From Candidatus Thorarchaeota archaeon (GTDB lineage Archaea; Asgardarchaeota; Thorarchaeia; Thorarchaeales; Thorarchaeaceae), in assembly GCA_016839345.1 (NCBI GenBank), contig JAEOUL010000047.1:1-5930 (forward strand): a stretch of DNA of 5,930 bases, given 5' to 3'. Of this stretch, positions 1-5,848 are shown piece after piece; positions within the stretch are counted from its first letter, which is position 1; every line of letters begins with the position of its first letter. Under the pieces are notes generated by a model. That model made no database searches and was not told the DNA's origin. It was given only the letters and a program-made list of their open reading frames with translations. Made by a program: the position numbers and the translations under genes.

Positions 1-884
1 GAAAGCTCAACAATCTCTGGATTTTGCTTTTCCAGTCCATATAGCAATGGCTGCAGAGTATGAACATGTCCTGAGTTATAGACAAGCTCCAACCCCCTCT
101 TGCAGATTTTTTCTTCGGGATCATAGCTCATAGCTACTCCTCTAAGTAACTCCATGTGCCTATTTGTACAATTTTGATAAAGTGTCAGATATTTTTCCTC
201 AGCACTACGTTCGACTTCTCTTTTTTCAGAAGGTTTTGTCTGAGATATCAATTCAAGCTTTTTCATTCTTTCAAGTACTACAGTTGCGTCTTCTTTAGAA
301 GCCCTACCTCCAACTCCCGATTCCAACATCAACTCCAGAGTAATAGGTAATTCCAGGAAATCGAACATATCTATCCATCCATCACTGTGTAAGTATGGTC
401 TGGATTCTTCTATTCCCTTCTTCCGTGCTTCAATAATGGATGGTACATACATAGAGAATTCTGGAGAAGTCATATCACTTGGACGTAGTAGATAGACATC
501 TCCGCTTTCAATCTGCTTTTCCAAATAGTCTCCTGCAACAGAAATTGCTCTCTTTCTAACTTCTTCCCAGCTGTTTGGTTCACCTGCAGCAACACTATCA
601 ACAAATTGTGTTGGGTCACAAGATAATCCTCGAAGTTCTGGAATTCCAAATAGATCAAGAATAGCATCATAGTAGACTCCCCACGCATGGATGTCATCAG
701 GCGACAGAGCAATCTGTCTTAGTACCTTTGGAATCCCCAATGTGGTGGATGAGGACAAAACCATCTCTTTCCAGAGCGTCCTATCCCCTTCATTGAGCAG
801 CCTTGCTTGTTCCTTTGCTGATGTAGAGTCTTGCCAACTAAGTCCATTACTTAGCAATCGAATAATGAGATTATTCTCTATCAC
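1..884 (-). CDS. Unrecognised helical protein, 3' part cut off by the window edge
   Basis: The frame is open for 294 codons from a GTG at 884 to the window edge with no stop, so the C-terminus lies outside. The start is well supported: GGAGGAGG (898-891) lies 6 nt upstream of the GTG, and the stop codon of the upstream TPR gene ends one base before it. I do not recognise the family. The visible part looks soluble and mainly helical, with no signal peptide or membrane segment. Residues 1-60 are helical, ending with a hydrophobic stretch before PDDIHAWG at 62-69. Residues 173-215 (LELPITLELM, then VVLERMKKLELI) resemble a winged-helix or small helical-bundle pattern, but only weakly. Residues 228-294 read like helical-repeat hairpins. 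The only context clue is tight coupling to a TPR scaffold, which suggests the two proteins work together. That is inference; no enzymatic motif is visible. Confidence 0.82.
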   Translation of the reverse strand, partial: MIENNLIIRLLSNGLSWQDSTSAKEQARLLNEGDRTLWKEMVLSSSTTLGIPKVLRQIALSPDDIHAWGVYYDAILDLFGIPELRGLSCDPTQFVDSVAAGEPNSWEEVRKRAISVAGDYLEKQIESGDVYLLRPSDMTSPEFSMYVPSIIEARKKGIEESRPYLHSDGWIDMFDFLELPITLELMLESGVGGRASKEDATVVLERMKKLELISQTKPSEKREVERSAEEKYLTLYQNCTNRHMELLRGVAMSYDPEEKICKRGLELVYNSGHVHTLQPLLYGLEKQNPEIVEL

Positions 885-885
885 T

Positions 886-2748
886 TTACTCCTCCTCCTT
901 TAATTCAGGCTTTATCAGAGCCATAATCTGATTATCCAATAATACTCGTTTTACTAACGCTCCCATTTGACCGACCATTATTTCATTGGTGACCCCATCT
1001 ATAGCTTTGTTTGTTTCCACTTGTTGATTGAGCTTGTCAAAATCAGTCAATCCTGTATCTTGGATTCCTGCATCAAACATATCTTTGACAACACGCTTCA
1101 CCGCATCTTGACCTTCTCTCCTCTTTATTAATGTCAGAAGATACCAACCTAGCTTCTCATCTTTGTGAGCCTTCAAGAAATGGTTCAAAACGTCAGATGC
1201 TTCATCGAATTCCTTGAGTCCAATAAGACATCTCGCTTGAGTTATGCCATCGATATCCTCTGCTGAAATTAAATCTCTAAGCAATTTCTCTGCCCGTTGC
1301 ATATTACCCTCTTTTTGAAGGATACTCGAAGTAAGAAGTATAGCATCACGGTCTCCTTGCTCTGCTGCGACGTGAAGATTCTTGATTGCATCAGGATGTC
1401 CTGTGTAATGCTGTGCTCGACCCAGAATTGAGTAAATCTCCGGATTGGCTTGATTATGCTCAATATATTCAGTACTAACTTTTACTATCTGTGAGTAATT
1501 TCGGTCATGATTATACATGATAAGTTGAGTGAGTAGCTTCTCATAGGGTGAATCAGCACATTCTAACGCTTTCTGGTAGAGTGATGATGATTCTTCATCC
1601 AAACCGAGTACTCGTAGGATACCTGAAAACGCAAGAATTCGCTTGACATCGTCAGGTTTGATGATATCAACAACTTTAAGCGCCTGCTCTCTTGCTGCAT
1701 CAATTTGCCCATCTGCAACCAGAGCTTGAAGATATACTAAGTTTGCATAGGTATCGAGAGGTCTCATTTTCAAAATATTTTGCGCTGATTTTATGACCTC
1801 CTCTCTTGCTTCTTTGTCATCTACTAGACCACTAGGTCGCTTGTCCGCCATGACTAAATTTACAGCACTCAAAAGCTGCTCATCAGGGGCTGATTTTTCC
1901 AAATGTTGTTTAAGCTCCATTACACCTGGAATATCGCCAAGTTGGAGAAGAATTCCTATCAACAACCCAATGATGCGAGGATTGTCCGGGTCTTTATTCA
2001 GCAACTCTTTTAATTTGATGCTTGCTTGTTTTGGATCTGTTCTTGATTGTGCCATATGCAGATAGAGATTGATTTCTAAATTATCTGGGTCACTCTTGAG
2101 TAATTTTTTACTATATTCTTCTACTAACTCAGGACTCTTATCCATTACCATCCTCAAAGTTCGACTCTGTTCTTCACAATGAACTGAATCTAGCAAACCT
2201 AGACCTCTCTCTATGTGTGAATCTGCTAGAGTACGGTTTCCACCTTTTTGATGCTCTAGACCCATGAGAACATTAATCAACGCACTTTTCGGATTGGCTT
2301 TCAAAGCGCTGTCCAAGATGGGCATGACCTCTACTGATTTTCCTATAGATTCCAGTGTATGACAATAGGCAAGAATTGCCCAAGGATATCCTTCGTCAAT
2401 CTCTAGGACTTTTTTATGCCATGCTATCGATTTCTCATTTTCTCCCATATTCCCATAGACAACTGCAAGCCCAGTCAAGAATTCGGGATTGTCTGGTTCA
2501 ATCTCGATAGCTCGCAAGTATATTTTCTCAGCATCGTCAAGTTTTCTTCTACGATTCAGAGCTTTAGCCAGGAGTCCTAATGCTTTAGCATCGTTAGGTC
2601 TACCAGCGATTACTTTTGTAAGAGCCTCTTCACTTATTCCTACAATGAACCTGTCTGCCGCAAATTCTCCCAATTCTAGCCACTTGTCTAGATCTTCTGG
2701 ATTCTTTTCAGCTGCATCTTGTAATTTTTCGAGTCTTGACGCCCCCAA
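886..2748 (-). CDS. Large tetratricopeptide-repeat (TPR) protein
   Basis: This is a 620-residue protein made almost entirely of paired amphipathic helices. The clearest TPR units are at about residues 50-84, 85-118 and 119-152, with the A-x-x-x-Y/L-x-x-A-I-x-x-x-P-x-N pattern (for example AIEIEPDNPE). More diverged repeats continue through about 153-265, 312-400 and 435-535. The tail (570-620) is charged and ends in KPELKEEE. There is no signal peptide, membrane helix or catalytic motif, so it is probably a cytoplasmic scaffold for protein-protein contacts. I place the start at TTG 2748 because GAGGTGG lies 5 nt upstream and a TATA-like box at 2783-2790 fits a transcription start near 2760. 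The frame stays open to another TTG at 2850, but that codon has no SD, and the extra 34 residues are encoded by promoter and hairpin DNA. The gene is co-transcribed with the unrecognised gene ending at the left edge. TPR identity is confident; the cellular role is unknown. Confidence 0.9.
   Translation of the reverse strand: MGASRLEKLQDAAEKNPEDLDKWLELGEFAADRFIVGISEEALTKVIAGRPNDAKALGLLAKALNRRRKLDDAEKIYLRAIEIEPDNPEFLTGLAVVYGNMGENEKSIAWHKKVLEIDEGYPWAILAYCHTLESIGKSVEVMPILDSALKANPKSALINVLMGLEHQKGGNRTLADSHIERGLGLLDSVHCEEQSRTLRMVMDKSPELVEEYSKKLLKSDPDNLEINLYLHMAQSRTDPKQASIKLKELLNKDPDNPRIIGLLIGILLQLGDIPGVMELKQHLEKSAPDEQLLSAVNLVMADKRPSGLVDDKEAREEVIKSAQNILKMRPLDTYANLVYLQALVADGQIDAAREQALKVVDIIKPDDVKRILAFSGILRVLGLDEESSSLYQKALECADSPYEKLLTQLIMYNHDRNYSQIVKVSTEYIEHNQANPEIYSILGRAQHYTGHPDAIKNLHVAAEQGDRDAILLTSSILQKEGNMQRAEKLLRDLISAEDIDGITQARCLIGLKEFDEASDVLNHFLKAHKDEKLGWYLLTLIKRREGQDAVKRVVKDMFDAGIQDTGLTDFDKLNQQVETNKAIDGVTNEIMVGQMGALVKRVLLDNQIMALIKPELKEEE
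891..898 (-). promoter_or_regulatory. Strong Shine-Dalgarno inside the 3' end of the TPR gene
   Basis: GGAGGAGG on the minus strand encodes the last glutamates of the TPR protein and sits 6 nt before the GTG at 884. It settles the start of the downstream gene and implies translational coupling across the TAA-A-GTG junction. Confidence 0.8.
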
Positions 2749-2753
2749 TAATT

Positions 2754-2760
2754 CCACCTC
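2754..2760 (-). promoter_or_regulatory. Shine-Dalgarno that decides the TPR gene start
   Basis: GAGGTGG matches the archaeal SD core (GGAGGTGA) and ends 5 nt before the TTG at 2748. The GTG at 2757 overlaps this motif, so it is unlikely to be the start. Confidence 0.6.
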
Positions 2761-2782
2761 TAGAGGATTGTTACAACAATGT

Positions 2783-2790
2783 GTATAAAA
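2783..2790 (-). promoter_or_regulatory. Putative archaeal TATA box for the TPR operon
   Basis: TTTTATAC on the minus strand is preceded by AGGAGA. Its centre lies about 26 bp from position 2760, which gives a short leader carrying the SD before the TTG at 2748. It lies inside the frame of the longer, doubtful N-terminus, which argues against that extension. Only the motif and spacing support this. Confidence 0.5.
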
Positions 2791-2831
2791 TCTCCTAGAT
2801 AAAGTTCTATTGTTATCTGGATTTATTACTC

Positions 2832-2849
2832 TGGAATGATAAAATTCCA
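2832..2849 (-). repeat. Small hairpin just after the kelch stop codon
   Basis: TGGAAT and ATTCCA form a perfect 6-bp stem around a 6-nt loop, starting 8 nt after the kelch TAA on the minus strand. No T-run follows, so it is not a convincing intrinsic terminator. It could be a 3'-end processing or stability element. It covers the TTG at 2850 that would start the longer TPR reading frame. Confidence 0.35.
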
Positions 2850-2857
2850 AGATATCA

Positions 2858-4006
2858 TTACTTTCTCTTAATCATCAGCAAAACAATTACAACAGCTATG
2901 AGTGGAATTGCAATAGCTACTACTATTATCTCCAAACGAATTGACTCTGGGGGAGGTGTAATCGTTGAAGATGAACTAGTAGTTGTTGCCTCGATGCCAC
3001 TCATATCTACCCAGTTATTATCCTCATAGGAATAAGCCCACGTATCACCAAGTGGATTGTAATCTTCTCCTCCGCCGCCAAACAGAATTGATGCATTGCT
3101 TTTTGAATCAAAAGCAAATGCTCCTGTTATTCTACCCGGAGGTGATTCATTAGGATAGTGCCTCTCCCAAGCATTCTCTGTAGCATCATACGACCAGGTA
3201 TGATCTACAGGATCATCTCCTATCTGACCTCCAAATAGGATGCATCTCTGTATTGATGAGTCAAAGACCATTGATGGCCATTTCAGTCCATATCGCGTCC
3301 CAGTCGTGGTCTGTTCCTCCCATGTATTTTCTGAAACATCATACCACCAAGTATCGTCTAGGTGGCCCTGTGGAGAATTCCCACATGTCATGACAATCTT
3401 CTGAATAGTATCATCATATGCCATTACAAGTCCATACCGCTCGAGTGGTTGATCAACTGGGAATACTTCTGACCATTCTCTTGAGGTACAATTGAATATC
3501 CATGTATCATCACGTTCGAGTCCATCATCACCAAATCCTCCAAAGAGAACAACAACATTCTCCTGCAAATCATATGCCAATCCAAGATTATAGTGCACAC
3601 CAGGATTTTCCTCTGTAATGACCTGTGACCAAGTCTGAGTAGTACAGTCAAATGACCACGTATCAAGATAGCTCCATCCGCCATAGAGAATAATCTCATT
3701 CGTGGCATCGCAGAAGACCATATTGTGCATAGCACGAGCAGGAGGACTCGTGGTAAGAGTGAGTTCATTCCATGTGTTCAATTCGTAGGAGTACGTCCAT
3801 GTGTCTCCGAGAGAGTGGTATCCTCCGACATTCGTTGAACCACCAAACATGACTACAACCTCATTGTAGGCATCAAAAACCATAGCATGACTCATTCTGA
3901 TCTCAGGAGTATCTGTTGATTGTGCAATGACCAGACATGATTCTGTGGTCATCGGAAGGACAAATCCAAGAATGATAATCAATCCCAATACTATTCTAAG
4001 TCTCAC
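2858..4006 (-). CDS. Secreted, membrane-anchored six-blade kelch protein
   Basis: This is a 382-residue protein with four parts. (1) An N-terminal signal sequence starts MRLR and has a hydrophobic core at about 5-18; cleavage probably falls near residue 30. (2) Six kelch repeats occupy about 35-82, 88-127, 136-179, 188-229, 239-281 and 290-333. Each carries a hydrophobic strand ending in FGG or YGG (GG at 55, 109, 156, 259 and 310), then DTW or HTW, then a W about ten residues on. Six units are enough for one closed beta-propeller. (3) A Thr/Ser/Pro stalk spans 341-353. (4) A membrane helix at about 358-379 is followed by the basic tail KRK. The propeller should therefore face outside. Blade 4 is odd: it has TCGN where the GG doublet should be. 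The start is GTG at 4006, with GGAGTGG 7 nt upstream. Kelch propellers usually bind proteins or glycans, and some are enzymes; nothing here identifies the ligand. The fold is confident, the function is open. Confidence 0.92.
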   Translation of the reverse strand: MRLRIVLGLIIILGFVLPMTTESCLVIAQSTDTPEIRMSHAMVFDAYNEVVVMFGGSTNVGGYHSLGDTWTYSYELNTWNELTLTTSPPARAMHNMVFCDATNEIILYGGWSYLDTWSFDCTTQTWSQVITEENPGVHYNLGLAYDLQENVVVLFGGFGDDGLERDDTWIFNCTSREWSEVFPVDQPLERYGLVMAYDDTIQKIVMTCGNSPQGHLDDTWWYDVSENTWEEQTTTGTRYGLKWPSMVFDSSIQRCILFGGQIGDDPVDHTWSYDATENAWERHYPNESPPGRITGAFAFDSKSNASILFGGGGEDYNPLGDTWAYSYEDNNWVDMSGIEATTTSSSSTITPPPESIRLEIIVVAIAIPLIAVVIVLLMIKRK

Positions 4007-4013
4007 TTAGCAA

Positions 4014-4020
4014 CCACTCC
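4014..4020 (-). promoter_or_regulatory. Shine-Dalgarno of the kelch gene
   Basis: GGAGTGG lies 7 nt before the GTG at 4006. It is a partial match to GGAGGTGA and supports the GTG start, which also places the signal peptide at the extreme N-terminus. Confidence 0.5.
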
Positions 4021-4047
4021 AATCTCTCCTGACAACATGGCAACATA

Positions 4048-4055
4048 CAATATAG
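4048..4055 (-). promoter_or_regulatory. Possible TATA box of the kelch gene
   Basis: CTATATTG lies about 45 bp upstream of the GTG at 4006, so transcription would start near 4026 and leave a 20-nt leader containing the SD. Two similar TATA-like stretches lie further up, at 4060-4067 and 4071-4079, so the exact box is uncertain. Confidence 0.33.
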
Positions 4056-4121
4056 GCTTACTATATCAAGCAATATACCAGAATTTACTACAATAATAAC
4101 ACGAATCACGGTTGGATTTGA

Positions 4122-4964
4122 TTAACCACCGTATATCTGAAGTTTGAAGTATTCTTTGAATCCCACCCGTTGATATACTCTAAAACCCATTTGGCTAGCT
4201 CCTAGAATTCCGACTTCGTATCCCCTCTCTCTTCCCTCTTTCATTGCTGCCAAAGTAATTGCCGTACCAACTCCTTGTCCTCTAGATTCTTGCTTTGTAC
4301 AAACATAATAGAGACCTGCAAGTCCTTCACATAGTGTCAGTGATGATGCACCTACAGGTATCGCTTCTACTTCTGCCAAAAAATTCTGGACTGGTGAGGA
4401 TGAACCCTCTTTCATTCTTGTAGTAAAAATGTGGTGAAGAGCATCCATGTATTGATTTGGATATTGATAGACCTCATGAACGACTGCTAACCACTTTGAT
4501 AGATCTTCTCCAGTGCTGACTCTTTTGACCTGAATCTTCTTTGTTTCAGATAGAACATCAAGTTCTGAGAACTCCATGTGCGTCAAATCTGCAGCCATCA
4601 TTGGAATATCTGCTACTACTCTAGTCAGTCCATATTTTACTACTGCAGTCTCTACATGTGGTGGTGTGGAGTGTTCTCCTAACCACCAGGTTTGAGCAAA
4701 ATCTCGTCGTTGGAAAAACTTGACAAGCTCCTCGATTTTCGCATCCGGAAGATTAGCATCTTTATTCAAGGTCCAAACTGCATTCGTCAAGGGATAGTCT
4801 ACTTTTGATTGAAACAGAAAGTACGCATCATGTGTTTCTGTTGCTGCTTCCAATTCTTCTGGCAGAAGAGTATAATCCCGTTTCATGAATCCTATGGTGT
4901 GCAAACTATTTGCTCTCTCAATTTCAATCCCCGTTGAATCCTCAAGAATATCCACATGAATCAA
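4122..4964 (-). CDS. GNAT-family N-acetyltransferase with an extra N-terminal domain
   Basis: This protein is likely to transfer an acetyl group from acetyl-CoA to an amine. Numbering follows a start at GTG 4973 (283 residues). The C-terminal half (about 148-283) is a GNAT fold. A beta-strand, AGLYYVCTKQ, leads into the acetyl-CoA pyrophosphate loop RGQGVG at 231-236, which matches the Q/R-x-x-G-x-G/A motif. It is followed by helix AITLAAMKEGRERG and motif B, GFRVYQRVGF, at 263-272. The N-terminal half (about 20-135, with TWWLGEHSTPP at 95-105) looks like the diverged N-terminal domain of two-domain GNATs and may shape substrate binding. The substrate cannot be told. I favour TTG 4964 (280 residues) because AGAAGGTG lies 6 nt before it; that same motif overlaps the GTG at 4973 and cannot serve it. 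The gene is divergent from the RAM gene, and 115 bp separate it from the kelch gene, so it is probably transcribed alone. Confidence 0.9.
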   Translation of the reverse strand: MIHVDILEDSTGIEIERANSLHTIGFMKRDYTLLPEELEAATETHDAYFLFQSKVDYPLTNAVWTLNKDANLPDAKIEELVKFFQRRDFAQTWWLGEHSTPPHVETAVVKYGLTRVVADIPMMAADLTHMEFSELDVLSETKKIQVKRVSTGEDLSKWLAVVHEVYQYPNQYMDALHHIFTTRMKEGSSSPVQNFLAEVEAIPVGASSLTLCEGLAGLYYVCTKQESRGQGVGTAITLAAMKEGRERGYEVGILGASQMGFRVYQRVGFKEYFKLQIYGG

Positions 4965-4970
4965 TAGATG

Positions 4971-4978
4971 CACCTTCT
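4971..4978 (-). promoter_or_regulatory. Shine-Dalgarno pointing to a TTG start of the GNAT gene
   Basis: AGAAGGTG differs from AGGAGGTG by one base and ends 6 nt before the TTG at 4964. It includes the GTG at 4973, so that GTG is probably part of the ribosome-binding site. A second GTG at 4955 is 15 nt away, which is too far. Confidence 0.45.
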
Positions 4979-4999
4979 GAACTTGACTCTAATTTCCTG

Positions 5000-5007
5000 A
5001 TAAAATG
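5000..5007 (-). promoter_or_regulatory. Putative TATA box of the GNAT gene
   Basis: ATTTTATC on the minus strand lies about 40 bp upstream of the proposed TTG at 4964. It predicts a transcription start around 4977-4980, just upstream of the SD. The position mirrors that of the TPR promoter. Confidence 0.42.
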
Positions 5008-5013
5008 GTACTA

Positions 5014-5061
5014 TTGCACAGAATAGGTCAAAAAATAGGCAATGACTAAACTTTTGTGCAA
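5014..5061. repeat. Spaced inverted repeat between divergent genes
   Basis: TTGCACA (5014-5020) and TGTGCAA (5055-5061) are perfect inverted copies. Their centres are 41 bp apart, close to four turns of DNA. They lie between the two outward-facing TATA-like boxes, where an operator controlling both genes would sit. A direct repeat, AATAGG, lies between the arms. A 7-bp match can arise by chance. Confidence 0.33.
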
Positions 5062-5071
5062 AGAATTCCAA

Positions 5072-5079
5072 GTATATTC
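5072..5079 (+). promoter_or_regulatory. Possible TATA box of the RAM-yjbQ pair
   Basis: GTATATTC is centred about 38 bp before the ATG at 5114, so transcription would begin near 5100 with a leader of roughly 10-15 nt. The only SD-like stretch (AAGGA, 5096-5100) lies 13 nt from the ATG and might not be in the transcript, so translation may depend little on an SD. Confidence 0.35.
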
Positions 5080-5113
5080 GGCAGGGTAATCTAAGAAGGA
5101 TGCATTACTCTAA

Positions 5114-5335
5114 ATGATCGCCATTGTACTGATCCAAACTGAATCAGGAAAAGCATTTTCAGCTTGCGGAGAGATAGGAAAATTCGAGGGAATTGAAAGA
5201 GCACACGTAGTGACTGGACCATATGATTTGATTGCCGTTGCTGACGCATCAAATTGTAATCTTCGATGTCTTGTTGCAGCAATCCACGAAGTGCATGGAG
5301 TTCAACGAACGGAAACTTGTATTGCAGTATCATAA
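5114..5335 (+). CDS. Stand-alone Lrp/AsnC ligand-binding (RAM) domain protein
   Basis: This 73-residue protein is a single RAM domain (beta-alpha-beta-beta-alpha-beta). It has no helix-turn-helix, so it should not bind DNA alone. The match includes the first strand MIAIVLIQTESG, the turn VVTGPYDLIAVADA at 32-45 with the family's G-x-Y-D motif, and the last strand TETCIAV at 66-72. In Lrp/AsnC regulators this domain forms dimers and octamers and binds amino acids or other small molecules at the subunit interface. Stand-alone versions in archaea are thought to act as sensors or as partners of full-length regulators. The length is normal for this class. An in-frame TAA directly precedes the ATG, so the start is fixed and no N-terminal domain is missing. 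Four cysteines (18, 48, 52 and 69), including a C-x-x-x-C, are unusual for so small a domain. yjbQ follows 63 bp downstream and may share the transcript. The family call is confident; ligand and partner are unknown. Confidence 0.88.
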   Translation: MIAIVLIQTESGKAFSACGEIGKFEGIERAHVVTGPYDLIAVADASNCNLRCLVAAIHEVHGVQRTETCIAVS

Positions 5336-5340
5336 CAAAG

Positions 5341-5352
5341 TAGGCATGCCTA
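5341..5352. repeat. Perfect 12-bp palindrome between the RAM gene and yjbQ
   Basis: TAGGCATGCCTA reads the same on both strands and begins 5 bp after the RAM stop codon. It could be an operator for a dimeric regulator acting on yjbQ, or simply chance. It is too compact to be a usual terminator: it has no loop and no T-run follows. Confidence 0.4.
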
Positions 5353-5398
5353 TGTTCACGTCGAGAATGTTATTACTGCTCTAACTAGTGGATATACT

Positions 5399-5818
5399 AT
5401 GAAAAGCCTGACAAAATATCTGACATTCAATGTGCCAGCACGAATGGACTTTGTTCACATAACACCACAAGTTGAAGAAGCAGTTCGTGAGAGTGGTGTT
5501 CAGGAGGGGCTATGTCTAGTCAATGCCATGCACATCACTGCTAGTGTCTTCATCAACGACAATGAGAGTGGACTTCATGATGACTATAAGCGTTGGCTGG
5601 AAGAGTTAGCACCAAATGAACCACACAGTCGGTACAAACACAATCGTACTGGCGAAGATAATGGTGATGCGCATCATAAGCGACAGATAATGGGCCGCGA
5701 GGTTGTGATTGCAATCACAAATGGTAGACTAGATCTTGGTACTTGGGAGGCAATCTTCTACGGCGAATTTGATGGACGACGTAACAAACGTGTACTCATC
5801 AAGATAATTGGAGAATAA
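5399..5818 (+). CDS. yjbQ: YjbQ/UPF0047 family protein (secondary thiamine-phosphate synthase family)
   Basis: This 139-residue protein is full length for the family and strongly conserved. Family landmarks are [13 protein letters not shown] at 42-54, NESGLHDDY at 55-63, the [10 protein letters not shown] segment at 79-88, [14 protein letters not shown] at 90-103, [10 protein letters not shown] at 108-117 and the C-terminal [11 protein letters not shown] at 121-131. Conserved histidines (45, 81 and 92) are candidates for the metal site seen in family structures. E. coli YjbQ has weak thiamine-phosphate synthase activity, which gave rise to the usual name; the true role is considered unsettled, and no thiamine genes are visible here. 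It is small, soluble and probably a trimer, like its homologues. The start is ATG at 5399, with only a weak SD (GTGGAT) upstream. It lies downstream of the RAM gene on the same strand. Its 3' end overlaps the T-run of the terminator of the converging gene. Confidence 0.95.
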   Translation: MKSLTKYLTFNVPARMDFVHITPQVEEAVRESGVQEGLCLVNAMHITASVFINDNESGLHDDYKRWLEELAPNEPHSRYKHNRTGEDNGDAHHKRQIMGREVVIAITNGRLDLGTWEAIFYGEFDGRRNKRVLIKIIGE

Positions 5819-5848
5819 AAAAAGAAAGGGAGAGGGAATGACCCTCTC
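5817..5848 (-). terminator. Intrinsic-type terminator of the converging minus-strand gene
   Basis: GAGAGGG (5830-5836) and CCCTCTC (5842-5848) make a perfect 7-bp stem around an AATGA loop. On the minus strand the stem is followed by CCTTTC and then seven Ts (5823-5817). The stem includes part of the stop codon of the partial gene ending at 5847, and the T-run overlaps the yjbQ stop codon on the other strand. In the plus direction no T-run follows, so the signal is one-directional. Archaea can terminate at T-runs alone, so the T-run may be the essential part. Confidence 0.6.

Noticed and set aside
156..350. 64-codon plus-strand frame rich in Phe and Ser
   Set aside because: It is antisense to the partial gene; its low-complexity F/S/R composition is typical of a shadow frame.
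470..903. Short open frames on both strands (470-712 minus, 691-903 plus)
   Set aside because: They lie in other frames of the partial minus-strand gene, which has a strong SD, and their translations have no family resemblance or start signals.
1269..2788. Several 64-99-codon frames inside the TPR gene
   Set aside because: They overlap a clearly coding TPR frame, and the Ser/Leu-rich antisense translations are what such genes normally produce by chance.
2749..2850. 34-residue N-terminal extension of the TPR protein
   Set aside because: It starts at a TTG without SD, overlaps a hairpin and a TATA-like box, and does not resemble TPR sequence.
3424..3768. 114-codon frame on the same strand as the kelch gene
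   Set aside because: The kelch frame continues through it with intact repeats, so it is a shifted-frame shadow.
3000..3960. Repeated DNA motifs encoding DTW and FGG segments
   Set aside because: These follow from the kelch protein repeats and are too diverged at DNA level to be a separate repeat or CRISPR array.
5091..5333. 80-codon minus-strand frame opposite the RAM gene
   Set aside because: The plus-strand RAM domain is a clear family match; the antisense frame is not.
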